Shown: piece after piece, positions 1 to 8,047 of the stretch
How positions within the stretch are numbered: position 1 is the first letter of the stretch
Layout: each line of letters opens with the position of its first letter
DNA from: Planctomycetota bacterium
GTDB lineage: Bacteria > Planctomycetota > Phycisphaerae > Phycisphaerales > UBA5793
Assembly: GCA_963205185.1 (NCBI GenBank)
Contig: CAUJHZ010000038.1
Location: 1-64,000, forward strand
Direction: 5' to 3'
Length of the DNA stretch: 64,000 bases
The notes under the pieces: model-generated
What the model was told of the DNA's origin: nothing
Databases searched by the model: none
The model's input: only the letters and a program-made list of their open reading frames with translations
Translations under genes and position numbers: made by a program

Positions 1-72
1 TCGCCGTGGTTTGACGGGAATGATGGGCTCGATCAGGTTCCACAGTTCATCATCGAGAAGCGGCTTGGCCAT
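1..72 (-). CDS. IS5-type transposase, N-terminal fragment (cut by window edge)
   Basis: The first 24 codons are visible, beginning MAKPLLDDELWNLIEPIIP, which matches the conserved N-terminus of IS5-family transposases of the DUF4096/DDE type. A strong ribosome binding site (AAGGAGG) precedes the ATG at position 72. The rest lies left of the window, so whether the gene is intact or fused to a second frame cannot be judged. Its right inverted repeat should fall within roughly 100-180, but I could not define it without the other end. Family membership is inferred from the N-terminal motif alone. Confidence 0.75.
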   Translation of the reverse strand, partial: MAKPLLDDELWNLIEPIIPVKPRR

Positions 73-299
73 GTGCGTGCCTCCTTGCACTGCACGGCAC
101 TTAGCAAGCCGCGTGCCATTGTGTTAGGGGCTCTAAGGAGCATTGCGGCTGCTCTTCCAGCGCGGGGCCTTCACCTGATGAAGCGATCCCATGAGCCGTA
201 CCGCTCGCGCTTCAGTCCGCGGGGGATCGCCAGCACCACGACGGCCAGGCCCGACTTGTGTTTCATTCCTCCGGCCATGACCACTCTCTCTCGCACTGA

Positions 300-1277
300 T
301 CAGTGCGGCGTGCCAATCGCGTTAATCGTGACTTCGACGGCATCGTCAAAAGTCGCCTCAAGGCGGGCCGCCAGCGCCCGCTTGTCCGCCAGCACCTGCC
401 GGCAGATCTGCTCACTGCGCCCATCGCCGGCGCGCTGGGCAAAGCGAAGCAGCAGTTCGTATCCCCCGATCTGCAGGTGGAGAAACGCGAACGCGAATGC
501 CGCCATCTTGGCGGGCCGGTCCGCCTGGGCCTGGAAGAACAGGCCCCAGTTGAAGCCACCGAAGGCCATCGCGGCGTCGAGCACCTTTGACACGTCCGAG
601 CCCAGCGTCTTGAGCCGAAGTTCGAGGACGCCGGCGTGTTCGCGCGCTTCGCTGAGCATGTTGCGGCAGGCCTGGTCGAGATTGGCGCCCTGTGGCGACA
701 TGTGCCGGGCCCGCTCAAGCAGTTTGTCGGCCTGCATCTCCAGTGCGTGGGATTCCTTGAGGTGCTTGAGCATCTGGGCGCCGAATTCATCGGGCGGCGT
801 GCCGCCATGCGACGCCGCCTCGGCCCGATCGAAGCACGCTTCAAGCCGTTGCATCATCGTGCGCTCTTGTGCGGCGATCTCATTGGCGATGTGCTCGACC
901 TGGGCGTCCTCAGCGTGGGAGGCCAGCCTCTTGAGCATCTCGTAACCTGCCCACTCCATGGCTTCGTAGGAGTAAGAGTGGGCCACGAGGCGGCCGGGCG
1001 TCTCCGGCAGCGCGCGGGCAAAGGCCAGGAAAGATTTGCCGCCCGCGCGCATGATGGCATCCTTCAGCGCCGATGGCTCGCCGCCTCGCGATGCGAGCAG
1101 TTCGTGAACGAGCGCCGCCTGCTGGCGCGTTTCGGCATGATGGAGCCGGAATTGTTCCGCGATGAACTCATCGCCCGCCATTTCGGGTGCTGAAACCAGT
1201 TGTGCCAGGGCCTGCAATTCGACCGAATACATGTCGCTGAGAAACTGCACAAGCTCTTCGGCTGGTGTGCGAGTCAT
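300..1277 (-). CDS. Tandem DUF892 (YciE/YciF-like) ferritin-like protein
   Basis: This 325-residue soluble protein is helical, with two copies of a ferritin-like four-helix unit (about residues 5-150 and 170-315). The first begins with LVQFLSDMYSVELQALAQL and continues with glutamates and histidines (AEQFRLHHAETRQQ) typical of DUF892. E. coli YciF has one such unit of about 165 residues, so this is a duplicated or fused form. DUF892 proteins are induced by osmotic and general stress, but their reaction is unknown. It sits beside a response regulator (1361-2095) and a PRC-barrel protein (2336-3658), an arrangement that suggests a stress locus. No signal peptide is visible. Confidence 0.75.
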   Translation of the reverse strand: MTRTPAEELVQFLSDMYSVELQALAQLVSAPEMAGDEFIAEQFRLHHAETRQQAALVHELLASRGGEPSALKDAIMRAGGKSFLAFARALPETPGRLVAHSYSYEAMEWAGYEMLKRLASHAEDAQVEHIANEIAAQERTMMQRLEACFDRAEAASHGGTPPDEFGAQMLKHLKESHALEMQADKLLERARHMSPQGANLDQACRNMLSEAREHAGVLELRLKTLGSDVSKVLDAAMAFGGFNWGLFFQAQADRPAKMAAFAFAFLHLQIGGYELLLRFAQRAGDGRSEQICRQVLADKRALAARLEATFDDAVEVTINAIGTPH

Positions 1278-1360
1278 GGCTACCCCTCCGCAGATTGTCT
1301 CTCGTTCATGAGACTAATCGCCACCGGTTAATCGGGCGTTAACAGTCCATGAAAAGCGGC

Positions 1361-2095
1361 TCAGCGACCGTCGCTTGCAGCGGCTTGGGGTGAGCCAGCC
1401 TGGGGACTGGACTCTTCTTCCAGCACGCCAAACCGATACCCTGCACCAATGACGGTGTGAATCAGCGGCGTATCGAACTGCCGGTCTGCCTTGCGCCGCA
1501 GATTGGAAATGACCACGTCGATCACATTGCTCGAGGGCTCGTACTCCGCGTCCCAGACGCGCTCAGAGATCGCGTGCCGCGTCAGGACCCGGTTCGGGTT
1601 ACGGATGAGGTACTCAAGGAGTGCAAACTCGCGTGCAGAGAGCTTGATGTGCTCGCCGGCGCGGACGGCGCTGCGTTTGTCAAGATTGAGTTCGAGATCG
1701 TGGTACTTGAGGATGCGGGATTCCGTCGCCTGGCCCCGGCGCAGCAAGGCGCGAACCCGGGCGATCAGTTCATCGAAATCGAAAGGTTTGGTCAGGTAGT
1801 CATCCGCGCCCGCGTCAAGACCCATCACCTTTTCATTGGTGTCCGCCAGGGCCGTCAGCATCAGGATCGGCGTTCTTACCGCGCGGCGGCGCAGATTGCG
1901 GCAGACCTCCAGGCCGTCGTGGTCGGGCAGCATGCGGTCGAGCACGATGACGTCGAATTCGTCCGAGACGGCTCGACGCTCGCCGGCTGCGGCGCAATCG
2001 CAGGTTTCTGAGACGTAGCCGTGCTCGACCAGGCCCCGGCGGATGCCTTCGGCCATTCGCGGATTGTCTTCGATCACCAGCACACGCACCGGCAT
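1361..2095 (-). CDS. OmpR/PhoB-family response regulator
   Basis: This 244-residue protein has an N-terminal receiver domain (residues 3-120) with the acidic pair E9/D10, phospho-acceptor D53 in VIVLDRMLPDHDG, T81 and K103 (LTKPF). A winged-helix DNA-binding domain follows (about 130-228, containing LSAREFALLEYLIRNPNRV and VIDVVISNLRRKAD). The ATG at 2095 is preceded by GGGAGAGA and puts the receiver domain at the N-terminus; the longer upstream reading frame adds 55 unrelated residues. No histidine kinase is encoded nearby, so its partner must lie elsewhere. The target genes are unknown; the flanking stress-type genes are candidates. Confidence 0.93.
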   Translation of the reverse strand: MPVRVLVIEDNPRMAEGIRRGLVEHGYVSETCDCAAAGERRAVSDEFDVIVLDRMLPDHDGLEVCRNLRRRAVRTPILMLTALADTNEKVMGLDAGADDYLTKPFDFDELIARVRALLRRGQATESRILKYHDLELNLDKRSAVRAGEHIKLSAREFALLEYLIRNPNRVLTRHAISERVWDAEYEPSSNVIDVVISNLRRKADRQFDTPLIHTVIGAGYRFGVLEEESSPQAGSPQAAASDGR

Positions 2096-2335
2096 TCTCT
2101 CCCGCCGCCGAAGAGGACGTCGCCGTCCCGCTTCGACGCATGATACTCGCTTGTACCCAAGGAAAGGCGCGCCGACGCGTTTGGCGCGTGGGGAGGCGGC
2201 TGGATGAGGGCATTTTAACCGGGAACTCAGAAGTGTTTCACGCCCCGTAAGTACCGTCACAATGGAGCGGCATCACGTTCATGCATTGATCCAAGGGCCA
2301 TCCACTGGCCCCGACACTGAAAAGGGAGAAAACTG

Positions 2336-3658
2336 ATGAGACCCATTCTACTGACAACCATGATCGGAACGCTGGCTTGCGCCCCGGCTGTGACGGCCCA
2401 GTCGCCCGAGCGAGACCAGCCAAACCGGAACCAGCCGCGCGAGCGGACGCAGGATGAAAGACAGAATCCGAACCGCGATCAGTACGCGCGCAATCAAGGC
2501 CTTAAGGAAAACTTCACGACCTGCGACACGCTACTCGATGCGTCGATCAAGAGCGAGCGGGACACCGAGCACGAGGCGGAGGTGGACGAACTGATCGTGG
2601 ATACCCGCAACGGCCGTATTCTGTACGCCATTGTGGACACCAACGAGATCCTCGGCAGCGAAGACAAGATCGTCGCGCTGCCCTACGGGGCGCTCTCGTG
2701 GGACCCGGCGACCAGGACGTATCGCATCAACGCCAGCACCGCCCAGCTTGCGGCTCTGCCCAAGTTCGACGAGGACAACTGGAAGAATCTCCAGAGCGAC
2801 TCGTGGTGGAGTTCGCTGCGCGGCGCCTTCGGCGATCGCAGTGAATTCCGGGATGCGCAGGATCAGGACGGCGATGAATACACCGTGTTTTTCCACGATG
2901 GCCGCGCTGAGACGATGAAAGGTCAGGTCGTGTCCGTCGATCGCCAGATGCCGTCGAGCCGCGATTCGAAGTACTGCGCCGTGGTGCTGAGTTCGCCGGA
3001 AGACAATCAGCGGCACGTCGTGCTGCTGGCGCCGGTCGACTATCTCGATCAGAATTCAGTCGCGCTTCCGAAGGAAGGTACCGAAGTCAACGTCACGACG
3101 ATCAAGGGCTACAACGCCAAGGGCGAGCCGATCCGCGTGGCGCAGCGCATCACCATCGACGGCAAGACCGTCGAATTGCGCGATGACGAGGGCGTTCCCA
3201 GGTGGAAGTCCGTCAACGACCGCGGCCCGTTCTACCTCGAGCGAGTGAGCAACCTGACGGACGGATCGCTCATGATCGAGGGCGAAGAGTTCGGCGACGT
3301 GAGCCAGGCTATCTTCGAGCCGCAGAGCGGCCAACTGGCGTTCTACATCATCTCGGTCGGTGGCGTGCTGGGCATTGACGACACGCTGTACCCCGTGCCG
3401 GGCAGTGCAGTGACCATCGGCCAGGAAGACCACCTGTACATCGACATGTCCAAGTCGAAGTTCCGCCTCGCGCCCAAACTCTCGGGCAAGGGAACTGACG
3501 ACCTGAACGTCGCGGCGTTCGCCTCGAGCGTCTACGACTACTACGGCGTCAAGCGGCCCGACTTCAACCTCAAGCGATCTGAGAAGTGGTCGCAGGAAGA
3601 AGGCAATCGCGATGATCGGAACATGGACGAGGATCGCAACGAACACCCCGATCGCTGA
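2336..3658 (+). CDS. Exported PRC-barrel domain protein
   Basis: This 440-residue protein starts with a signal peptide (MRPILLTTMIGTLACAPAVTA) followed by a Gln/Asn/Arg-rich linker. A PRC-barrel-like region spans about 60-150 (ELIVDTRNGRILYAIVDT, then LPYGALSWDP), a middle beta-rich part spans about 180-290, and a second PRC-like segment lies near 300-385 (SQAIFEPQSGQLAFYIISVG). The C-terminus is strongly charged. PRC barrels are small beta domains found in the photosynthetic reaction centre H subunit, RimM and many stress proteins. The start has a clear AAAGGGAGA site. A 12-bp hairpin at 3732-3761 follows the gene. Function is unknown; a periplasmic location is inferred from the leader. Confidence 0.8.
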   Translation: MRPILLTTMIGTLACAPAVTAQSPERDQPNRNQPRERTQDERQNPNRDQYARNQGLKENFTTCDTLLDASIKSERDTEHEAEVDELIVDTRNGRILYAIVDTNEILGSEDKIVALPYGALSWDPATRTYRINASTAQLAALPKFDEDNWKNLQSDSWWSSLRGAFGDRSEFRDAQDQDGDEYTVFFHDGRAETMKGQVVSVDRQMPSSRDSKYCAVVLSSPEDNQRHVVLLAPVDYLDQNSVALPKEGTEVNVTTIKGYNAKGEPIRVAQRITIDGKTVELRDDEGVPRWKSVNDRGPFYLERVSNLTDGSLMIEGEEFGDVSQAIFEPQSGQLAFYIISVGGVLGIDDTLYPVPGSAVTIGQEDHLYIDMSKSKFRLAPKLSGKGTDDLNVAAFASSVYDYYGVKRPDFNLKRSEKWSQEEGNRDDRNMDEDRNEHPDR

Positions 3659-3731
3659 TTGAACTCGATTGAGCCGCTCCGGATCCTTATCGGTCGCCCC
3701 CTCGTCTCGAAAGTGCCGGCGCGGCATTTGA

Positions 3732-3761
3732 GCGTCCTGCCGCCTGACCGCGGCAGGACGC
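3732..3761 (+). terminator. Hairpin terminator after PRC-barrel gene
   Basis: A perfect 12-bp inverted repeat (left arm 3732-3743, loop 3744-3749, right arm 3750-3761) lies 73 bases after the stop. It is followed by CTTTGG rather than a long T run, so termination may be partial. Confidence 0.6.
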
Positions 3762-3860
3762 CTTTGGATGAATGAAGTAGGTTCCAGTCGGCGCCCCCCT
3801 TGGCGCTTGACCGGCAGTGTGGCGCGTGGATGACAATGAACCCGCTGGAAGGAAGACGTC

Positions 3861-4037
3861 ATGAGACGTTGCGCAGTGACACATCGGCTGGTGGAGCCGT
3901 CGGGCAATGTCATCCTGCGAGCAAAGCCATCTGACTTTCACTGCGAGAGGCCGTACTGGATGGAAGACGGGCGCCTCACCGGCGATGCGCTCAAGCGAGC
4001 GCCGGAACATCCGAGGGAGGGTGAGTCAGCCTGCTGA
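3861..4037 (+). CDS. Possible 58-residue small protein
   Basis: An ATG at 3861 is preceded by GGAAGGAAG at a workable distance and opens a frame of 58 codons (MRRCAVTHRLVEPSGNVILR at the start, ending with GESAC). It lies between a hairpin terminator and the rseP-like gene in an otherwise empty stretch. The predicted product is charged, without a membrane segment or leader, and resembles no family I know. The ribosome binding site and GC-rich third positions favour it; its shortness and lack of homology argue against. Confidence 0.35.
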   Translation: MRRCAVTHRLVEPSGNVILRAKPSDFHCERPYWMEDGRLTGDALKRAPEHPREGESAC

Positions 4038-4538
4038 TTCACCCATGAAATGGGCCGCACGGCGCCGGCCAGTCGGCGCCGCTCCGGCCGATCGAGTCCC
4101 GCTCAGTGATCATCCGGGCGGGATTCTTTTTGCGCCCCCTTATGGCGCAGCAGCGGGACGAAATGTGCAATGTTATCCACAATCATGCGGAGATAAGGCG
4201 AATTTCATCCGGCGTTTAAGTGACGTTCATACGCGCCGGTTATTGTCTTGGCGTTGACTTGAGGGGAGTCGGCACACCGGGTCCACCACCTCCGCACGGC
4301 GAGTCGTCCTCGCAGCCTCGAACTCGCCATTTGAGCGGAGCCCATCGCGTTTCGTCGCCTCAAAGGCGGCGAAATGCTTTTTTCTACTTGCGCATCGCAT
4401 TTGCCGCGGCCGCGGACCCCTCGCCGCGGGCTGGGCCCCGGCGCCAGTGCAGGCGAACTGCCGGCCCCGCGCGCGGCCTATCCTTGTCCGACGCCCCTGC
4501 TCCTCGCACGGGGCAAAATCGCCGATAATCTCCATCAC
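4038..4538. other. Long upstream region of rseP-like gene, no gene seen
   Basis: About 500 bases without a convincing gene; the frames that cross it have poor composition or no start signal. It includes an isolated TTATCCACA (4173-4181), identical to a DnaA box, and a TTGACT at about 4255 that could be a -35 element but has no matching -10. The promoter of the downstream protease gene is probably here. Confidence 0.4.
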
Positions 4539-6614
4539 ATGTCCACTTTCTTCGATTTTCTGCTTCTGCTGCTTGGCTTCAGCCTCGTGATTTTCGTGCA
4601 CGAACTGGGCCACTTCGCCGTTGCCAAGTGGGTCGGCATCAAGGTCGAGCAGTTCGCCATCGGCATGGGACCGGCCGCGCTCGCGTGGCGAAAAGGCATC
4701 GGCGTCTGCCCGGGCAGCACGCAGGGGGCGTACGACGCGGCTCTGCGCAAGGGGGTGCCTGCTTCCCAACTGGGTGAGACGGAGTACCGCCTGAATTACC
4801 TGCCGCTGGGCGGGTACGTGAAGATGCTCGGCCAGGAAGATCTCGACATGGCCGCCATCGTCGATGATCCGCGCTCATACAGCAGCCGCCCCGTCTGGGC
4901 GCGGATGTGCGTGGTCTCGGCGGGCGTGGTGATGAACCTCATCTTCGCGATGGTGCTCTTCGTCATCTGCTTCATGTGGGGCATCAAGAGCCCGCCGCCG
5001 ATCGTCGGTGGCGTGCAGTCGGAGAGCCTCGCTGCCGTCACCATGCCTGAGAATGCAGATGCGCACGGCATCGTCACGCCGGGCATCCAGCCGGGCGATC
5101 GCGTGGTTTCGATCAATGGCGAGCCGGTCAAGACCTGGGAGCAGGTGCTCATGTCCGCAGCACTGGCCAGGCCCGGGCAGTCGCTGCGCGTCGTCGTCGA
5201 TCGAGGCGGCGTCGAGTTGACCTTCGATCTCATGCCGCGCGAAGACCAGCAGACCCAGTTTCTCGCGCTGGGCCTGGCGACCACGCAGAGCAACCGGATC
5301 GTGGATTTCAAGCCGGGCTCGGAGTCGGCAGAGTTCGTCAACGCCACCTTCAAGCGGGCGGGCCTCGATGGAATTCGCATTGAGCCGGGCATGCTGCTGA
5401 GCAAGGTGAACGGCAAGCCGGTCGACGCCGTGTGGCAACTGAGCCAGGCCATCGACGAGTCGAACGGCCAGGACATTGAACTGACCTTTACGAACGCCAG
5501 CGGCGACGGTGCGCAGCAGGCATCGCTTCGGCCCGATCCTGATTTCATGATCGCCCAGGTGCAGCACGATTCGGCGTGGTACGCGCTGCGGCACGTGCTC
5601 GGACTGGTTCCTGCACCGAGCATTGCCGTCGGCGTTCCTGAGAAGGAAGGTACCGCGGGCCCGCGCGCCGGCGACATCATCAAACGTGTCGGCGACATTC
5701 GTTGGCCGCGCATCGATGAGGTCGGGGCCGTGCTCCAACCGCACGCGAAGGCGGCCATGGTGGTACTGCGCGGCGGTGAAGAGATCGCCCTTGAGATCAA
5801 CGTGCGCCGCAACGGAGCCGCGGGATTCCAGACGACGGACATGCCCGCCATGTCTCCTCCGATCGTGGCCGATACCCTGACCGCGGCCTCCGCCGGCGAC
5901 GCAGCGGGAGACGCTGCCGCCCCTGCGGCGACCCTCAATCTCATGCCCGGCACACGTCTGGTGTCGATCGATGGCGCCACAGTTCCAACGTGGCGCGACG
6001 TCGTCATCGCGCTGCGCCGCGCCGTCAATCCAGATGAGCCGACGACGGTTTCGCTCACCTACGAATTGCCCGTGCCCGGCTCGCCCATCGAGTCGACGAA
6101 GTGGACGATCGGCCCCGAGGCGGCGCGGTCGCTGCTCGCGCTGCAGTGGCACAGCCAACTTGCGGTGAACGTATTCGAACCGATGCAGGAAGTGCAGAAG
6201 GCCGCCAATCCGATCGAAGCGGTGCAGATGGGCTTCGACCGCACGTGGAGCATGATCGTCACGACTTACCAGACGCTCGACCGGCTCGTGCGCGGCACGG
6301 TGGATGTAAAGCAGCTCAAAGGCCCGGTCGGAATCGCCGAGATCGGCACGCAGTTCGCCGGCCAGGGCCTGCCTTACCTGCTGCTGTTCCTGGGCATTAT
6401 CAATGTCAATCTCGCGGTGCTCAACTTCCTGCCGATCCCGATCGTTGACGGCGGGCTGATGGTCTTTCTGATCATCGAAAAGCTGAAGGGCTCGCCGGTC
6501 AGCGTGCAGGTGCAGAACGCGGCGACCGTCGTGGGCCTGCTTCTCATCGGCAGCCTGTTCCTGGTCACGTTCTACAACGATGTGCTGAACCTGATCGGGA
6601 ACCTCGCGAGTTAG
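4539..6614 (+). CDS. rseP: RseP-like site-2 zinc metalloprotease with extra PDZ-like repeats
   Basis: This membrane protein of 691 residues belongs to the M50 site-2 proteases, which cut transmembrane anti-sigma factors and signal-peptide remnants inside the membrane. The catalytic HELGH is at residues 21-25 in the first membrane helix. The second metal-binding motif, NFLPIPIVDGG, is near residue 630. Between them lie four PDZ-like segments with G-x-x-x-G-D-type cores near residues 182, 282, 374 and 467. E. coli RseP has about 450 residues and two PDZ domains, so this form is expanded. The ATG at 4539 starts directly at the first membrane helix; the longer frame adds a non-membrane leader. 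No clear Shine-Dalgarno precedes it. Confidence 0.92.
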   Translation: MSTFFDFLLLLLGFSLVIFVHELGHFAVAKWVGIKVEQFAIGMGPAALAWRKGIGVCPGSTQGAYDAALRKGVPASQLGETEYRLNYLPLGGYVKMLGQEDLDMAAIVDDPRSYSSRPVWARMCVVSAGVVMNLIFAMVLFVICFMWGIKSPPPIVGGVQSESLAAVTMPENADAHGIVTPGIQPGDRVVSINGEPVKTWEQVLMSAALARPGQSLRVVVDRGGVELTFDLMPREDQQTQFLALGLATTQSNRIVDFKPGSESAEFVNATFKRAGLDGIRIEPGMLLSKVNGKPVDAVWQLSQAIDESNGQDIELTFTNASGDGAQQASLRPDPDFMIAQVQHDSAWYALRHVLGLVPAPSIAVGVPEKEGTAGPRAGDIIKRVGDIRWPRIDEVGAVLQPHAKAAMVVLRGGEEIALEINVRRNGAAGFQTTDMPAMSPPIVADTLTAASAGDAAGDAAAPAATLNLMPGTRLVSIDGATVPTWRDVVIALRRAVNPDEPTTVSLTYELPVPGSPIESTKWTIGPEAARSLLALQWHSQLAVNVFEPMQEVQKAANPIEAVQMGFDRTWSMIVTTYQTLDRLVRGTVDVKQLKGPVGIAEIGTQFAGQGLPYLLLFLGIINVNLAVLNFLPIPIVDGGLMVFLIIEKLKGSPVSVQVQNAATVVGLLLIGSLFLVTFYNDVLNLIGNLAS

Positions 6615-6705
6615 GTCGCGAAGGCATCAACGCGTCGGGTCGTCGAGGCGCCCAGGCATCGGGGCGCGGGAAGCGGACTGACCGCATGGCAACCGCGCAG
6701 AAGCA

Positions 6706-6733
6706 ACGCCCCGCGACGGGTGTCGCGGGGCGT
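6706..6733 (-). terminator. Hairpin after the 6767-7777 gene
   Basis: A perfect 12-bp stem (6706-6717 with 6722-6733) and a 4-base loop, 34 bases beyond the stop of the minus-strand gene. The T content after the stem is weak. Confidence 0.55.
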
Positions 6734-6766
6734 GGTCGGTTCGACATGAGATGGTTGCGCGAACGC

Positions 6767-7777
6767 TTACGGAATCTGTCCGACGTTGCTCGTCGTGCAG
6801 GGGCTCGCGTCCACGACGACGAGTTGGAGGTATCCGCCGCAGGCGCTGGTGCCGACGTTGCCGCTGACCGTGCCCATACCGCTTCCGGTGGACAGGGTGC
6901 GGACGAGTTGCAGCTGCGTGGTGCCCAAGCCGAGCATCGTGCCGGCGCACGGCCCGCCGCCAACGGTGAATGAGCCGGTGTTGAGAGCGAAGACGATGCC
7001 CATCGTGCTGCTGGGCGTCGCGTTGGACCAGTCAAGGCTGATCGAGCCAGGGCAGGCGCCAGACACGCGCAGGCGGAACGACCCGCTCACGCCCATGACG
7101 TAGTTGATGGCGTTGGCCATCATGACGGCGCCGTCGGTGTTCGCGTCCCAGAAGTCGGCGCGCGAAAGACTCGATGGGGCGTAGAAGTTGAGCCCGATGA
7201 TGCCCGCGGCGAAGCCGGGCATCTCGACGACAAGCGGCCGACTGTTGGACCAGTCGGCGATGAGAATACCGCCGGGCGAGACGCCGCCTGTGTTGTGGTA
7301 GCTCGACGCCCCTCCCGAGAACGTCGAGACGCCGGCCAGGACAGGATGGCTGGGATCGTGAACAGTGCCGAGCGTCAGCGGTACTCCCTGCGACTGGCTG
7401 GCGGTCTGCAGCGGCGAGTAGCCGCCTGAGAACCAGCGGCCGCCGGGGCCGACGTTCCATGAGAAGGTGGTCTGCACGACGCCGCCGCCGGCATCGACGA
7501 AGTCGGCCAGGGCGTTGCCCCATGCATTGGGATCGAGTGGGCTGGCGTCAGTGAACGACAGCACGGCGTCGTACGCTGCAAGATTCGGGGTGCCGGTGGT
7601 GAGATCAAAGGTGTCCACGTTCTGCCCGCCGAGCAGCCCGGTGGCGAGAATCGTGCTGCGCACTTCGCTGATCCAGGTGCTGTTGGCTGCGCCCGCGATG
7701 AGCACATCAGCCTGCGCGCCGCCTGCGCACGCCAGCGTCGCGGCGGCGCATAGAGTTCCGAACCGAAGTGATGCCAT
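6767..7777 (-). CDS. Exported protein with glutaminase-fold-like N-terminus and shared C-terminal Cys module
   Basis: This 336-residue protein has a signal peptide (MASLRFGTLCAAATLACAGG, cleavage near ADV) and an AGGAGGAGAG ribosome binding site. Residues 23-230 have alternating strands and helices (DVLIAGAANSTWISEVRSTI, YDAVLSFTDA, LADFVDAGGGVVQ) and look like a class-I glutaminase/ThuA-type flavodoxin fold, but I see no catalytic Cys-His pair. Residues 234-336 form a module found in four other exported proteins of this window, with cysteines at 242, 277, 313 and 327 and the motif GGGPCAGTMLGLG. No C-terminal membrane helix or PEP-CTERM tail follows. Function is unknown. Confidence 0.8.
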   Translation of the reverse strand: MASLRFGTLCAAATLACAGGAQADVLIAGAANSTWISEVRSTILATGLLGGQNVDTFDLTTGTPNLAAYDAVLSFTDASPLDPNAWGNALADFVDAGGGVVQTTFSWNVGPGGRWFSGGYSPLQTASQSQGVPLTLGTVHDPSHPVLAGVSTFSGGASSYHNTGGVSPGGILIADWSNSRPLVVEMPGFAAGIIGLNFYAPSSLSRADFWDANTDGAVMMANAINYVMGVSGSFRLRVSGACPGSISLDWSNATPSSTMGIVFALNTGSFTVGGGPCAGTMLGLGTTQLQLVRTLSTGSGMGTVSGNVGTSACGGYLQLVVVDASPCTTSNVGQIP

Positions 7778-8022
7778 TTTGTCTCTCCTCCTCTTGTCTG
7801 TTCAATCAAGTTCTACCCGCGCACCGCCGAACACCGACGGCGCACCACATGACGGATCCCTCTTCGGAGCCTGGGGCCCGCCGGCGATGCACGCGTGTGC
7901 GCGAGGGCGATGCCGGCTCCGCAGGAATGCCGAACAAGGCACATCCTACCAGAAAACTGGTCCCGCCGCAAGAGGGTCGGTCAGGCTGACGGCTCTTTGA
8001 CGTCCGATACCCGCGCTGCGAA

Positions 8023-8038
8023 CCGCCGGAACCGGCGG
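8023..8038 (-). terminator. Possible weak terminator after secY
   Basis: A 16-base inverted repeat (CCGCCGG, AA, CCGGCGG) lies 9 bases after the secY stop. It has no T run, so this is only a candidate end of the ribosomal operon. Confidence 0.3.
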
Positions 8039-8047
8039 GCCGTCCGC

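Noticed and set aside
4173-4181. Perfect DnaA box TTATCCACA
   Set aside because: It is single, without an AT-rich unwinding region or dnaA/dnaN genes. A 9-mer match is expected by chance about once in a window this size.
3907-4257. 116-codon plus-strand frame upstream of the protease gene
   Set aside because: No ribosome binding site, crosses the end of a better small frame, and the composition is not protein-like.
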